Shown piece after piece: positions 32,301-46,044 of a stretch of 64,000 nt of DNA. The DNA comes from Clytia hemisphaerica (taxonomy: Eukaryota; Cnidaria; Hydrozoa; Leptothecata; Clytiidae), in assembly GCA_902728285.1 (NCBI GenBank), contig CACVBU010000096.1:365937-429936 (forward strand), in the 5' to 3' direction. The position numbers were made by a program, and so were the translations under genes. The notes under the pieces were generated by a model. It did no database searches, was not told the origin of the DNA, and was given only the letters and a program-made list of their open reading frames with translations. The first letter of the stretch is position 1. Every line of letters begins with the position of its first letter.

Positions 32301-35300
32301 CAAAATTATGTAGAGCTGTACAGTTTTGTTCGTCGAAGGTTCAAAGAATTTTTTGGTGACAGAGAAACCGATAATACTTTTCAAATTTTCAAAACTGAAA
32401 AAGTATCATCTGGTTATGGGAAAGATTCTGTGCATATTATTGAATGGTCCAACTGTACAATAACAAGAGATGAATGCAAAAAGGAACAAATAGAACGTCT
32501 CAAATCGCGTGTGTTCGATGGAGATGTGGTTAAAAATGAATTCAAACAATCGTTCCAAACAGACTTTTTTATTCTGGCTTTATCTTTCAAATTATTTGGT
32601 GTTTGTGATGTTGACCCACCAGTTGTTCAAAATCCGATTCCTGACCAAAACCTTGGGTTTTGTGGACCGCTGACTTATCAGATTCCCGAGAACACATTCA
32701 AAGATTCAAACGATGGAAACACAAGAGCTTTGCAACTAAAGATGACTTTTGAGAATGGTGAGCAGATTCCAGACACTTTCTTCGTTCAATTCAATGAGGA
32801 GGAGCAAACGATCTATGGAGTATTGGCGGCTGAAAAGGATACAACTCTAGCTGGAGAGTACAGTTTCGCCATTATAGCTAAAAACAGTAAAGAAAAGACC
32901 GCAAAAGCAATTTTAAAGTTGACAATCGATTCAGCCAAAAAGACAGTCAGTCATGTGTTCAAGCTCAATTTTTCATGGAAGGAGAGACAAAGTCAAATTG
33001 AGGTTTTGTCAAAAGTTGCAAACAAATTGGCAACGTTCTTCGACTTTTCGGGAAACTTTTATATTTATAACTACAGGGTGCTTACTACTTTCGGTTCGTT
33101 GACATTCACTACCTGCAATGCTAAGTATTCTCCATGTGACAGAGATTTGATTGCTGCAATCGAGAGTAAAGCCATCCTGAATGGACAACCTAGTGATTCG
33201 CTAAGAGAATCTTTAGGAAATAAGTACACCATCTTTTCTTTTCGAAGACTTCTTATTGGCGATTTCTGCTTACCTCAACCAAAGAAGCCAACGTACGTCA
33301 AACCATTTCAACCATTCACCATCGAAATATGCAAAACGTTTCGAAGAAATTTTGACTCGAAAACATTCGTGGATGAAGAAGACGTAAAATTGAATTATTT
33401 GGTGACAAAAATTGATAACAATTTCGTGAACGCCGAGTCCTCGTGGATTTCAGTGGATTCTTCAAGTCATCAGTTCATTGGCATCGTCCCAACAAACATC
33501 TTCTCGGCTACACAAAGCTTGAAATATAATGTCAGTGTTCGAGCAATCGACTCAGATAACATGCATGCCAATGGTGACGTTCTAGTTACGGTTAGAAGGG
33601 CTCAAATCAACTCTTTTTATATCTTCGAAAGTAAAATCAAGCCAAAAGACAGCCAACTCACGAGTCCAATTGATATCAAAATGAAGTTTTCTGACGGGGT
33701 CAACAGATTCTTTGGTTCCGACGCAGCTATGAGTATTTCAGGTTTTGAAGCAAATAATGACATTTACACGATTCGCTGGCAAAACTGTCTAATGGTGACA
33801 TCTTGCATTAACGAAGCTGCTCTTCAAATTTTGAAAAGTAACATCATACAAGGAGAAAACCAACCAGTTCAAGACTTCAGTGACGCTTTGTCAGAATTCG
33901 ACGTATTGGAAATGGGTCTCAATATCGCAGATGTTTGTAAAACAGATATTAACCCACCAACTTCAAAAGACAACCCTTTAGAAGTTCGTTTGCCGATTTG
34001 TGGAGGATTTGTGTATCAGATTCCAGAGGACCAGTTTACAGACACAGAAGATGGAAATACGAGAAGTCTTGAAGTTTTTTTGACAACTGATACAGACAGT
34101 GAAGTCAACATTGTATACAACTGGATGGCATATGATGTAACAAAGCAAACATTGACAGGGTATCCAACCTTGTTTGAAGCTACTCTTTTCAATCAAGAGA
34201 AGAAGAAACTCATTTTAACAGCTCGTGATAAAACTGGTCTCACCTCAAAAGTTGACCTGGTGGTAACGTTCAAGGAGATTAACGAGCCAAAGTTTTTCTT
34301 TGTGATTGGTATGATAACACAAGAGACAAGTGAAATGGTGAAAAACTTCGAGCTATCTGAAAAAATATCAGAATATTTGAAGGATTCTAACAATAAAAAC
34401 ATTGGAATCAAAAGTATAACCAGTAATGAATTGAAGTTCTTTAACTGCTCGATCTCATATAGTCCTTGTGATTGGGCTTCATTGATCCAAATAAAGTCAG
34501 CCTTGGCTACAGATAACATTCCTAATCCTGGATTGAAGGAGCTTTTGATGCCGAAATATGATATCACCTATGTATCCGTTGAATATGACCTTCCTTGCAA
34601 AGATGATGGTGTAAATCCACCAAGTACACGAGAAAAAATCAATATTGAAATAAGTATTTGTGAGTGGATAGATTTCGTGGTGCCAGAAAATACATTTTAT
34701 GATTTGGAGGATGGAAACACAAGAAAACTTCAACTCAGCTTTCAGTCTACCTTGAGTCAGCCATTTGATAACTGGATACTATTCAAACAGCAAGACCAAA
34801 AGTTCCATATCAATACATTGGCAAATGTGGCAATAAACCAGCCTGCTGAAGGATATTCATTCTCAGTCATTGCAACGGATTCTTCGTCAAGAACAGCTTC
34901 AACCGAGATGAAAATAAAAATCACTGGTCCTTTCAGTATCCTCGAAGAATGTAAATTGAAAATGTCATTAACAATTCTTAATCAACTAACTATGAGCTCG
35001 ATTTCTCTGATGAGAATGCTGATTTCGAAGATGGCCATCTACTTCCAAATCAAAACTGAAGAAATTGGAGCAGTAGATTTTCAAATAGATTCACAAATGA
35101 AACAAGTCACATTCTTCTGGTCTTATTGTTCTGATGTCTACAGGAGAGTTGAATATCAGACCGACTCAAAAGCACTCATGGTTGACTACTACAACTTCAT
35201 TGTGAAAATACTGTTAAAACTTTATCAAAACGATCGTAAAACAATTCGCAGCGAGTTCCTCCAGTCGTTTGGCAGTGAAATTCAAGTCAATGAAGTCATT

Positions 35301-38300
35301 CCTATGTTTAGTGGAAGATGTCAAAATTTACCACCTATTGTGTATCCTGGAACAGCGTCTCTGCAAATGGATGTTTATTACTACGGGTATTCAAGCCAAA
35401 TCTATCAAAATACAATATTTTACGACTTTGAGGATGGATGGACTCATTCTTTGCATGTCACAATGAGGAATTCTAATCGCGCAAGTTTATTCATTGACAG
35501 TTGGATTAACGTGGACAATGTTTCATATAACATTTATGCAGTTGCAAATTCCTTTGTTAGATCACTCACAACCTACAGTTTCACATATTATCTTTACGCC
35601 CAAGACTCTGGTGGACTTGAAGCAAATATCGCAATCACTGTGAATATAATCAAGAGTACTCTCAACTTATCTCCATTCAGATTTTCCTTTATCTATATTT
35701 ATAGAGGATCACCAGGTCAAGTCTTTGTTAGCCAAACCGTGTATTTGATACAAAAAATCATGCTTTATTACACCATTACTTCAAATCAAATTGTCACTTT
35801 TAGCTACACTGTGACTTATGGGAATTTGAATTATCGCCTGATGATCTGGTCTGTATTGCAACAAGATTGTCAATCAAACATCTATCTTTCTACAGCAAGC
35901 ATGAGATCTCTCTCAGATGGATCACTCAATCAAAACTTTGTCAACCAATTCAAAGACTTTATGGATTTAAAGAATATTTTCATCAGCACAACATGCCAGC
36001 CAAAGACAGAAGTCGTGATCAATTATAACATAACCTTACCACAGATAACATTCTGTCAAGTTTTTTCTTATCAACTTAAATATGACCTATTCTATGACCC
36101 TGTCGACGGAGGGATGTCAAATATGCAACTTCAACTAATGAATGAGAATGGAATGCTTGTCTCAAAATCATCCTGGCTTCAAATAAATCCAACATCTTTA
36201 CAATTATACGGTGTTGCAATTAGACGAAACTATCGTCGTTCAGCGTCCCAAAAATTTCAACTTAAGGTCACCAATGGCAGAGGAGTCACAAATAGCTTAG
36301 CCTTTGAAGCAGTCATCAGTGATGAACCTTTCACGACAGATTGTCCAATCACAATGAGTTTCACTTACAAATACTTTACAGAAAGCACACAGAATATCGA
36401 TGTCTTAACAGAGATGATCAGAATGCTGCAAAAATATTACAACGATCAAGAGGTAAACATCAAAGTTCTCAGTTTTCAAAGAGTGGATTCGACTTTTACA
36501 ATGGTTTGGAGTAACTGTTCCAGCTCATTCAGATCATCCACTCTCTCTACAGCCAAGAATGGATACACAGAAGAAAATCGCCAAAAGATCAAATTTGTTT
36601 TTGACAAGATTTACATGAACGGCCAAATCAAACAAGAATTTCAAACCTTTATGAGCCAATGGAGTTTGCTGATTTCTTTTGTATCTGTCAGTTACTGTTG
36701 TATTGAGAAAGGACCAGTAGCTAAAGAGAATGAAATTCGTTTACATGTCGACTATTGCAAACCAGTTAATTACATCATTCCCGAAGACATGTTCAACGAT
36801 GAATGTGATGGTTCTACACGAAACTTGCAAATGAAATTATTTTATGCGAATGACCAAGAAATCGATAGTAATGAATGGATCCAACTTAATAAGGAGCAAG
36901 CAATATTTGGGATCGTCACAGAGGTAGTCAAGATGAACTCTCCTCAAAACGGATACAGATATCTTTTAAAAGCATTCGATTATTCTGGCAGATCAACAAG
37001 TATCAGTGTGATTGTAAACATCATTGGAAATATACCAGATTATGAAGCTTATTTTGTGACAGGATATTCAAATACTAACAATGAAATGGTTTCAACTACA
37101 CAAATACTATACGAAACCTACCAGCATTTGGTAGGGATGATTGATTCACAAAACCAAGTTGACTCTCCCAACATATTTATCAAAGAATTTCAATACCCAG
37201 AGGTCATCACTTGGACCAAATGTGAATTATCTGAATGTGACCATGGAAAAGTTTACTAGCATTTTGGACAAATTCCAAATCCAAAGATATGACGCAATAC
37301 CAAATACTAAATTCATCGAATCAGCATCCTCTCAAATGACACCCTACTGGATTCAATCGTTCATCTTTAACCAACAGTGCGGTTCTGGGATCATCATCAT
37401 AACAGTTAACCCAGAAATTCCAAAGGAAGAAAACAAAGGTAACTGTGAAATGTTCACTTACCAAATCCCTTCAAATCTCTTCGTTGCATCTACACAGATG
37501 GATTCCAGGAACTTCGTGATGACAGCACGATTTGTTGGTAGTCAAAGCATCACAACTTCATCATTGATTCAATTCAATCAAGCAAAGCAAACATTTTATG
37601 GGTATGCAGTCTCATACCTAATGCAATCTTCATCTTTTCAAATGGAAGTGACTGCAACTCATCCTCAAAGTGGACAAAAAGCTTCAACTGAAATCAAGAT
37701 CAACTTTCCAAACAAAACAATAACTGACAATCTAAATGAAACCATCTGCCTTATAAATACGACCTTGATATCAAAATACCGAGCAGTCTATCCTGATGTT
37801 GATATATTGTCAAAGTTTTCACAATTGATTACAAGCTACATAAAAACATCCAATATCGAAATCGTGTGGTACAAACGGCAACAATTAAACAACTCTGTCT
37901 GGTCAATACTTTGGACAGATTGCTTTGCTCTATACACTTTCTACCAAAATAAAAATGGTATCCAATATTTCAACACCATGGAGACAACCATCAGCAGTCT
38001 TATTCAATCGAATGGTGAATTAAATCAAGACTTCCAACAGTTCTTACAAAAGTACGAATTTTTCAAGTTCATAAATATCACGACATCTGAAGGTTGTGGG
38101 GAGCCTCCAAATACACCACCTGACCCAAAAACACCAGTAGAAGTTCTTATGCCAGATTGTGGTGCTTTCGAATTCCCATTAGAAGAGGATGCCTTTGTGG
38201 ATGGTATTGATGGAAATACAAGGAATCTGGATGTAGAGATGATGTTCGTGGATGGAAAAGCTGTTCCTGAAGATTACTGGATAGTTCTCAATAAGACTCA

Positions 38301-41300
38301 ATTCTTCGTGGGCTCTGTGAATAAAGAAATCATTGAAAATCAGCCTGAAGGAGGATATGAATTTAAGCTCGTAGCTACAGACAGTGGAGGATTGTCATCA
38401 ACTATGAAAATAAAAGTCAAACATTCTGGAAAACAACTACCTAATCCAGACTACAAATTTAATGTTGTTGGAAAAATTGCAGAAGATTTTCAAAGTGAGG
38501 TTATTTCAGTGATCAAAATAGAAATCCTTAAGGCCGTTAGCAACTATGTTCGACCAAACCAAGTAGAAGCCTACAAAACATTCTACTTCGAAACCTTCAC
38601 TGTTGGTGATAAAATACGTTTTACAGTATCCCAATGCAAAGAATGTGACCCATTCCAAATTGCACCATTTGAGCTGATGGATAAGTCAAAAGCAGAAAGT
38701 ATATTTGAGAGCATCGTAAACGTCGAAGATGCAAACGCTGAAATATTCGATAAGTGCGACATAATTAAAACAGTGAATCCTGATTTTCAGTTGGAGATGA
38801 AATATTGTGAATATTATAGATACAGCTTCGTCCAGCAGTTTGGTGAATATTTTAAAAATCAACTTGATTATAAACTCACTGACAAAAATGGAAACGACAT
38901 TTCCTCGTGACTATTTCCTGTATTTCAACAAAGATGAATTAACAGTTGAAGCTTTTCCAACACCACAAATCTGGAATGATGCCCCAACAATCTATGAATT
39001 TCATTTCCTTGTAACTTTTGCGTTTCAACCAAATACCCCAGCCAAATTCTTATACAATCTAACGGTACCAGAGGTTAGAACTTTTCCAAAGACAGCCGAT
39101 TATTCAATAGTGATTCAAACATCGGAAAGTCAAGAATTGCCAGACGGTTATTTTATCAGTAAAACGCTAAATAACATTCGAAAGATCATCAATGATAACG
39201 AGGGAAATATAACGTTTTACAATTTTCAGAGACTTTCGACGGACCCGTTTCAATACAGAATTGATTGGAAAATTTGCATTGTTGGTGAAAAATGTGACAG
39301 CAGCTTTGTGAAGAATATAACTGAAAAACTACTGAATAATGAACTTCAACCATCAGATGATATAGTAGCAGCATTTTCTCCTGATAGCATACAAAACATT
39401 GAAACGGAATGTGAAAACCGACCTCCTACAGCTATGAAAAACTACACAATAGTGATCAAACCATGCGGGCATTTCATCTATCAGCTTCCAAGGAGTCTGG
39501 CCAAAGATGAAGAAGACGGAGATTTATATTCAATGTCCATTCAATTGAAAAACAAGGATGGATCTTCACTTGATAGAACGTCCTGGGTGCAACTTAACGA
39601 AGAGACGAAATCTATAATAGCAATACCTACTGCTAAAGCTTATGAAAGTCTACTCCAAACACCGTTAAACTTTCTTTTACTCATCACCGATACTGAAGGA
39701 AAGTCGATAGAAACAATTCTCATATTGACTGGCGAGGAAAAATCAAGCGATTCTTATTACAGTACAACGATAACTTTCCAGAATAATTTGGGCACCAATG
39801 CTCCTTTTGTTGAAATTCAAATAGTGATCCTGCGCAACATTGCTTCCACGAATAGCAGTAATTCTTTGGATGATTATCGCTTAGTTGACTTTAAAAAGCT
39901 TGCAAGTGATGAAAGCAGTTATCAAATGATCTATTCCATTTGTAAAATTGACGAAACTGTCTGTGTTCCTGAAGATAATGAAATCAAAACATCCGAGAAA
40001 CAATTACAAAACGACGATGGAAAACCATCGACAGAATTGATTAACAAACTTTCTCCTGACATTCTGCTCAAAGACATTCAGTTTACCAAGCGGTACACCA
40101 TTGACGAAGTCCCAAAAACAGCAGAAGATTCTATTAAACTGGCAGTCGATTCTTGTTGTCATAGCAGATTGTATTGTTTAGAAAATGACATTTTTGTCGA
40201 CAAAGAAGACGGGGACATAAAAAACTTGAAATTGTCTTTGATGAGAAGAGATACTTCACCAAACAGCGATTTTGTTGGATTAGTTGATGATTGCATTTAC
40301 GTTGTGTCTTATCAAAACTTTCTTCCAGGTATTTACAATTTCGTTTTGGAAGCTCAAGACAAATGCAACAACACTAAACCTATCAATATTGAAGTTGAAG
40401 TTTTGAAGAAATGCAAAGACGAGTTTGGTGTTGAATTTTCTGTCGACATCGAGAAACCAGCAGGAGAAAAAATTGATCAAAAAGATGTGTACCGCATCAA
40501 GAGTGAGCTAGAAAAATACTTCAGTACTGAAGATAATATTGCAGTAATTAGCAAAGAAGAGCAAACATCTGGCAAATACACCCTAAATCTGGGGTATTGT
40601 ACCTTGGATATCAATGCATGTGACTTGAAGTCAGTTGAAGAAATTATCTCCAAATTGGACGAGAATGGCGAATCAGAACTTACAAGCATTTTAAAAATTA
40701 TGAATATAGAGCTACAAGACATCAATATAGAGAGAAAAGGGGATTGCACAAAGCCCCCTTTTCCACCTCCAGAATCAAAACTCGAAAAATTGGAATTCAA
40801 CGTAACATATTGTGAGCATATGGACGTCAAAATGGCTGAAGACACATTCTTCAACCAGGAAGGATTGTCAACTCGAGATTTTCAGTTGCAATTATTGACG
40901 GTAGGTGGCAAAGATGTTGGGAAAGATTCTTGGATTCAATTGAATAAAACATCACAATCAATTTATGGATATATTAGATTCAGTGACAACCAAAACCAAC
41001 CCAAAGCCTTCAACTTTACGTTGTTTGTGAGGAAAAACGAGCAGGACCGTGGATTGAAAGTACCTCTTTGTGTTTATGTCATTGGTGAAGAGCCTGTTCT
41101 CGACTATCAAATGAATATCAAGTCCACAATCTTAGGTGATGCTTCAATGCCTAACGTGTATTACGAAATAGAAATGACTAAATTTCTCGCAAGCTTTTTT
41201 GGAAGAGGATCACTGAATAATTTGGGACTAGCTCGCTCATCAAGCTCGTTGAATGAAATTGAAAGTTTTAAATTTAGCTTTTGCAACGCAAGGAAGAAAA

Positions 41301-43374
41301 CCATGTGATTGTGTTTTAATTGGAGAAACAAGCTTCAAAAGCAAATGGCATAAGTTCCATGAGAAGTGACATGTTTCAATTTAGAGAGTCAGAAAAGGAA
41401 GTTTATGGAAATTGCGCAGAAACAAATTCACCAGAGCAAAAGGAAGACTTGATAAATTTTATTCAAATTGTTAAAGGGAGTTACTTCAATGTATCAATAC
41501 CTCCGGATTATTTTACGGACGATGAAGATGGAGGTATGTCAAACCTGACACTGTGTATAAAAGATGATCAAAATCGCCAGCTCGACAAAACAAGTTGGAT
41601 GAAAGTGAACCAGGAGAAGATATGCGGTGTATACACACTGAACGAACAGCGAAATCAAGTATCCACGAATAAGCTGATACGATATAGCTTGGTTGCAAAG
41701 GATGGTTGTGGAGAAGAAGCAGTCGATAATTTCGTTATCAACGTAGAAGAATCTGGTATAAGTAATAAATCATACTGCTTGATTATCGATATACCTTATG
41801 ATGAATTCGCCACAAATTGTTCATTGATTGAAAAAGTCAACAAAATCATCGCTGAAACTCTAAAAAGACCCACATCTGAAATCATAATATCTGACATCAA
41901 AACAAAAGATAATGCAACATTGTTCGAATGGCTTATCCAAAACAATCAAGATATCAAATGTCCAGCAATCGGAAACAAAACTTCAGACAAACTGACGACA
42001 AATGAAGGTCAGGTCAACAAAGACTTTGCAGACAGAATGAATGGAATAGGACTACCTGTTAATGACGTAATCATTAAATGTTACGGAAACGAGGCGAGAG
42101 CAGACCCTACAGATGACGAAATCCCATGGTGGATTATCCTTCTCAATCATATTACTCTTATTGCTTCTCATTTTCTTTTGGTGTCTTTGGTTGTTAATAC
42201 CAAGGCTGTGCCCTGGATGTTGCTGTTCAAAATTATGCCCAATATTTTGCACAAGGAAAGGTGCCTTATCATCTGTTGCACACGAGGACTTTATAGATGG
42301 AAAAGCAGCCATTGTGAAATCTCCATCAATAAGTAGTGCACCAGATAGTATCGATGGATTTCCGAAAGGAGGGATAGCAAACAAGGAAATCGATACAAGC
42401 TCTTTGTCATCAGTTGACAAAATTTCTACGGATTCCGGTCATTTTTCGGATCCACTTGAGCTACCACCACTATATGATCATCAACATGGTTATATTGATT
42501 CACCGAGGAAATATTCAAACATCTACTACAAAAACAATCACAAACAAGAGAACGACGACTGAAGGGGATTTCAATCGCATAGATGAGCGTGATGTTAAAT
42601 TAGATTTCAACACGCATCGAACTGATCAAGGTCGTCACAGAAATGAAGCTTTCTATGAATCTTGGAATGATCCTAGACAAAGAAATAAGATGAGCGATAG
42701 ACGATTAGGTTATAGAGAAGAGTATTATCACGACAATCGACAAGCGAACATAGGCTCGTACGCTGGCTTCAATAACTATGAAGAGAGAAGATACAACGAG
42801 CAAAGAAGAGCTCGAAGAGCTAAAATTAAAAGAGGTGACGATCATCTTCTTGTAAGAAGAAATAAAAGCAATAGAATAGAGAATGAAGATCGCTACCGCC
42901 GAAACTTACCACATTATTGACGAAAGAAATTTACGTCAAAACCACCAATCGTATGGGAACAGTTACTCAGGTGAGGACCAAGTAACTGTAACTCTTTCAA
43001 AATCTCTACTCAACAAGTATTTGAGAGAGCAAAACTTCAACATCCAGCAAGACAGTAGAACCCAAAATAAACGGTATTTTATTAAAAAGAGAAGTCGCAA
43101 CGTGGACGCTTTGGTAGACAACAGATATATGAGTTCAGGTCGGAAAAATATATATTGCGTACATTCACCTGGTACATCGTCTTCAAATGACATTTATATT
43201 ACAGACACGACAACAGGTTATACGTCAGACACAAGTGATAGAAACTTCTATATCGTGCGACGAAAGAGGGACGCGTCAACAACCAACAGCTCTTCAAGAA
43301 AAGCGAGACGAGTTCGATTAACCAAACAACATGCAGCAAGGTCAAATAATGTACACAGCCAACAGACATTATAA
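29292..43374 (+). CDS. Giant dystroglycan-like transmembrane protein, copy 1 (many frameshifts)
   Basis: Exon 1 29292-29341 and exon 2 29816-43374. Corrected for about ten frame changes it would encode roughly 4,530 residues: signal peptide; about 17 repeated modules of a CADG-type domain (e.g. CGPLTYQIPENTFKDSNDGN and CGGFVYQIPEDQFTDTEDGN) followed by a SEA/S6-like domain (e.g. IIEWSNCTITRDEC); a single TM helix (about 42130-42200); Cys-rich juxtamembrane residues; and a tail with LPPLYDHQHGYID. The alternation of these two domains is the core of dystroglycan, a laminin/ECM receptor whose tail binds dystrophin WW domains through PPxY. Frame breaks are near 31446, 31653, 31896, 37253, 38898, 41300, 41330, 42146, 42506 and 42907. 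Each moves the frame +1 relative to copy 2, and no other stop codons occur. It is either a gene spoiled by insertion-type sequencing errors or a very young pseudogene. Confidence 0.8.
31420..41325 (+). repeat. Region largely homogenised with 48366-58260 (paralogous gene conversion)
   Basis: Tracts 31420-32815, 33290-34265, 34655-38755 and 38800-41325 are nearly identical to copy 2 (many 60-bp lines without a difference, offset about 16.94 kb). They are separated by sharply bounded diverged tracts at 32820-33290, 34270-34655 and 38757-38800. Outside, the N-terminal 1.6 kb and the membrane-proximal end are strongly diverged. Small identical islands return at 41517-41665 and within 42435-43270. 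Confidence 0.85.
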
Positions 43375-44813
43375 ATCGGAATCTTCTCATAGATATGGCG
43401 AAAGCAGAGGACAACTTATTTTGAGATAAATATATTAACTATCTAATCAAGAAGTAGAGCAATTTTACCAAAAAAGATTTTAACATTTAGATTATATAAT
43501 TTACGGTCATTAACATATTTTTTATAAGTACTAGTAAACTTTGGCAGAGACTTTCCTCGTGATTTTCAGGCTAAAACTGGCTAAAATGCTCTTAAAATGT
43601 TTCTAATACACTTAATTAAGAAACTTGAAATAAGACCTTGTTCTTAACCATTAATGAAATATGAAGAACTGTACTTAATTTTTAAAGCGGGGGGTTGTAC
43701 TTTTACGGTGTGACGGGATTGGCCCTTTTTTAGTACGGTATTGCGGGATTTGACGAAAAAAAAAGACGGGAAAACGGTATGTTTAAAATCAGACGGTGAC
43801 GGTGTTTGGCCTTTTTTTTGTCATTATGCCGGTATTTGAACCTGTACAAACCGGTGTGACGGTGTTATAATTTTTTTTCAATTTTCGGGATTCCGGGATT
43901 CAGCAAAAAATTTTTCTTTATTTATTATTTTTACCCATTTATATTTATAAAATAGTGGAAACTTTCCTTTGTCTTAAATCATTTCCTTTATTTAAAGAAA
44001 TATAATATAATTCTTTCGAACGCTTACCCTCTTTCAAAATCATAATTTGAATCTGAAGTGGTTTGTTGTAATAAACTTTACTAAAGTTGTTTGGGTCAGC
44101 AATAGCCTTTGATCTGATTGACCCGCCTTTTTGCCGACAACTAAATAGAGATATTTCAGTCATTGAATGAATTTTTTTATTGCAGGGTAAGTAAGGGCGC
44201 CACTACTAGTAGCTAGGGTCCTATCCTTGGGATCCAAGATTTTTCGTGAGGCGCATCCTCACATTTTAAGTTCGAAAGTAATGATAAATATAAAGGATAG
44301 TTATATGATTTTGAGACATTATTGGAGAAGGTTGTTTAAAGTTTGAAATTCAATAGAGAACAATCAACATAAAATAATGATAAGTGAACACTGATTTTTA
44401 TTTTGCCATGTTATTTCTTAACGAATGCCTCAAATTTTAGGTATAGACTGCTGAAATGAGAACCACGATAACTACAAATTCAAAAACTAATTTCGCAACT
44501 TTTTTCCATAGTTTTTTCATCATATTTCACTGTTCCGCGAGGTTGACCTTTACAAAAGAGGACGGACACTCTTCGCACCCTTATTTCCGATGTTTGCTAA
44601 TTTCTTCTCTCTTTTTTAACTCTGTGATACAGACCCGGTGAGAACCCATTGAACAATTAAACAAACAGGCGATTTTCATCCCTAGTGTGATTTAGGCAAT
44701 GCATTCTTTCCAAACGGCTGTAACATTGGGCTACCGAGATAGGGTTAGCAAAAGCAAAAGCAAAAGGTTCGCAAAAGTTACTCATCGGTAAAATCCCTAA
44801 AGCAATATTGAAA
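43375..44813. other. Spacer between the giant genes, left part
   Basis: No supported gene. At 43685-43900 there is a run of short GACGGTG / GGGATT-type G-rich motifs separated by T-tracts that looks like a decayed simple repeat. Confidence 0.45.
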
Positions 44814-45445
44814 TACAGCTGGAACCTCTAATTAGCGGACATCATCGGGGAATCGGATCAGTGTACGCTAATAAGAGGTGTCCGTCTTTTGGAGGGTTTT
44901 GAGTTTCAGGCTCGAATTTCGAAATTAAACCGTACTAGGAGGTTGCAAACATGAAATTATGGTTTTAGGCATTTCCCTAAAGACATAGGAACATGAAAAG
45001 ACTCGAGAAAAGTTATTTAAACACAACAAACTACTTTTTTTCAATCGTTTAAGAAAAGTATAAAAATACTAAAAATAACAAAGTCAACTTCAGGGTTGGG
45101 AAAGAGCCTTAAGAGCTATAAAAACTGAATTTTTGTAAACAAAATTTGGAAAAAAAAAAAAAAAAATGCTTGAAATGAATGGTTTAAAATCACTTATTAC
45201 TTGTATCTTAATGTTTGAAACTATGTTTTCCTCGATGTCCGCTAATTTGAGGAAAAAAACAGGTTTTTGACCATTCCGTGCAAAAGTTTTTGTCCGCTAA
45301 ATGGAGGTGTCCGCTAATTGAGTGTCCGCCTTTTGGAGACTTTTTTACAAGGATTTGACTAGGAAACGGCCGGGAAAAAATATTTTGCCCACTAATCAGA
45401 GGTGTCCGCCTTTTAGAGTGTCCGCTAATTGGAGGTTCTACTGTA
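44814..45445. mobile_element. pogo/Tc1-like MITE (TA target)
   Basis: TA duplications at 44814-44815 and 45444-45445 bracket ends CAGCTGGAACCTCTAATTAG and its inverse CTAATTGGAGGTTCTACTG. The interior repeats GTGTCCGC(C/T)TTTTGGAG and GTCCGCTAATT motifs many times. The 628-bp element has no transposase. CAG termini with TA target duplication are typical of pogo-like Tc1/mariner elements. Confidence 0.78.
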
Positions 45446-46044
45446 CATATTATTACAAATATTTAATGTAAATTTGTAAAAAAAAATGCCGATAATAAGG
45501 ATGGAATTCAAATACTCCGTCAAAAGAGATGCAAATAGAGTTCTACATTTGATCCTCACTAGAGCAACAATTTAGGTTAATGAAATAGGGATGTCCCAAA
45601 ATGAGAATCATGCATGAAGAACTGTAACTCTTATAATTTTTGCTCGATTTACTCGATCACTTATTAAAAATGTGTTCAGAAGACTAGAATTGATTCATCA
45701 TTTGTGTTCCAAAAAGTGACAGACAAAAGTTTACCTAAATTCTGCTAAATTGAATAAAAGGACGCAAATAACCTAAATAGATGTGAAAGAAGTACCCAAG
45801 GGCTAAACCGTAAAGGAAGCTAATCAAAGATTAAAACATTTTTATTTTGCAAAAGTGTCATGCTAAGATTTGAGGAACGTAAATTGTACACATATCTATC
45901 AATTATTTAAAATCTCTCCCATACCGGCGATCTGAATGATTGTTTGTCAGGCTCAATATCGCTTTTGACCATAAAACGAATCAGCCAACTCAATTCAAAG
46001 TCACTTCTTTCTTTGAAAATGATTGAAGAGGTTCCGGTACGGTC
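45446..46044. other. Upstream region of giant gene copy 2
   Basis: No supported gene. A short upstream frame (46019-46048, nine codons) overlaps the start codon of the giant gene in an ATGA arrangement. Confidence 0.4.

Noticed and set aside
31440-42910. Programmed +1 frameshifting in giant copy 1
   Set aside because: Copy 2 encodes the same residues without a shift and the sites share no slippery sequence; error or recent mutation is simpler.
43685-43900. CRISPR-like or regulatory array of GACGGTG motifs
   Set aside because: Spacing irregular, motifs short and degenerate; looks like a decayed simple repeat in a eukaryotic spacer.
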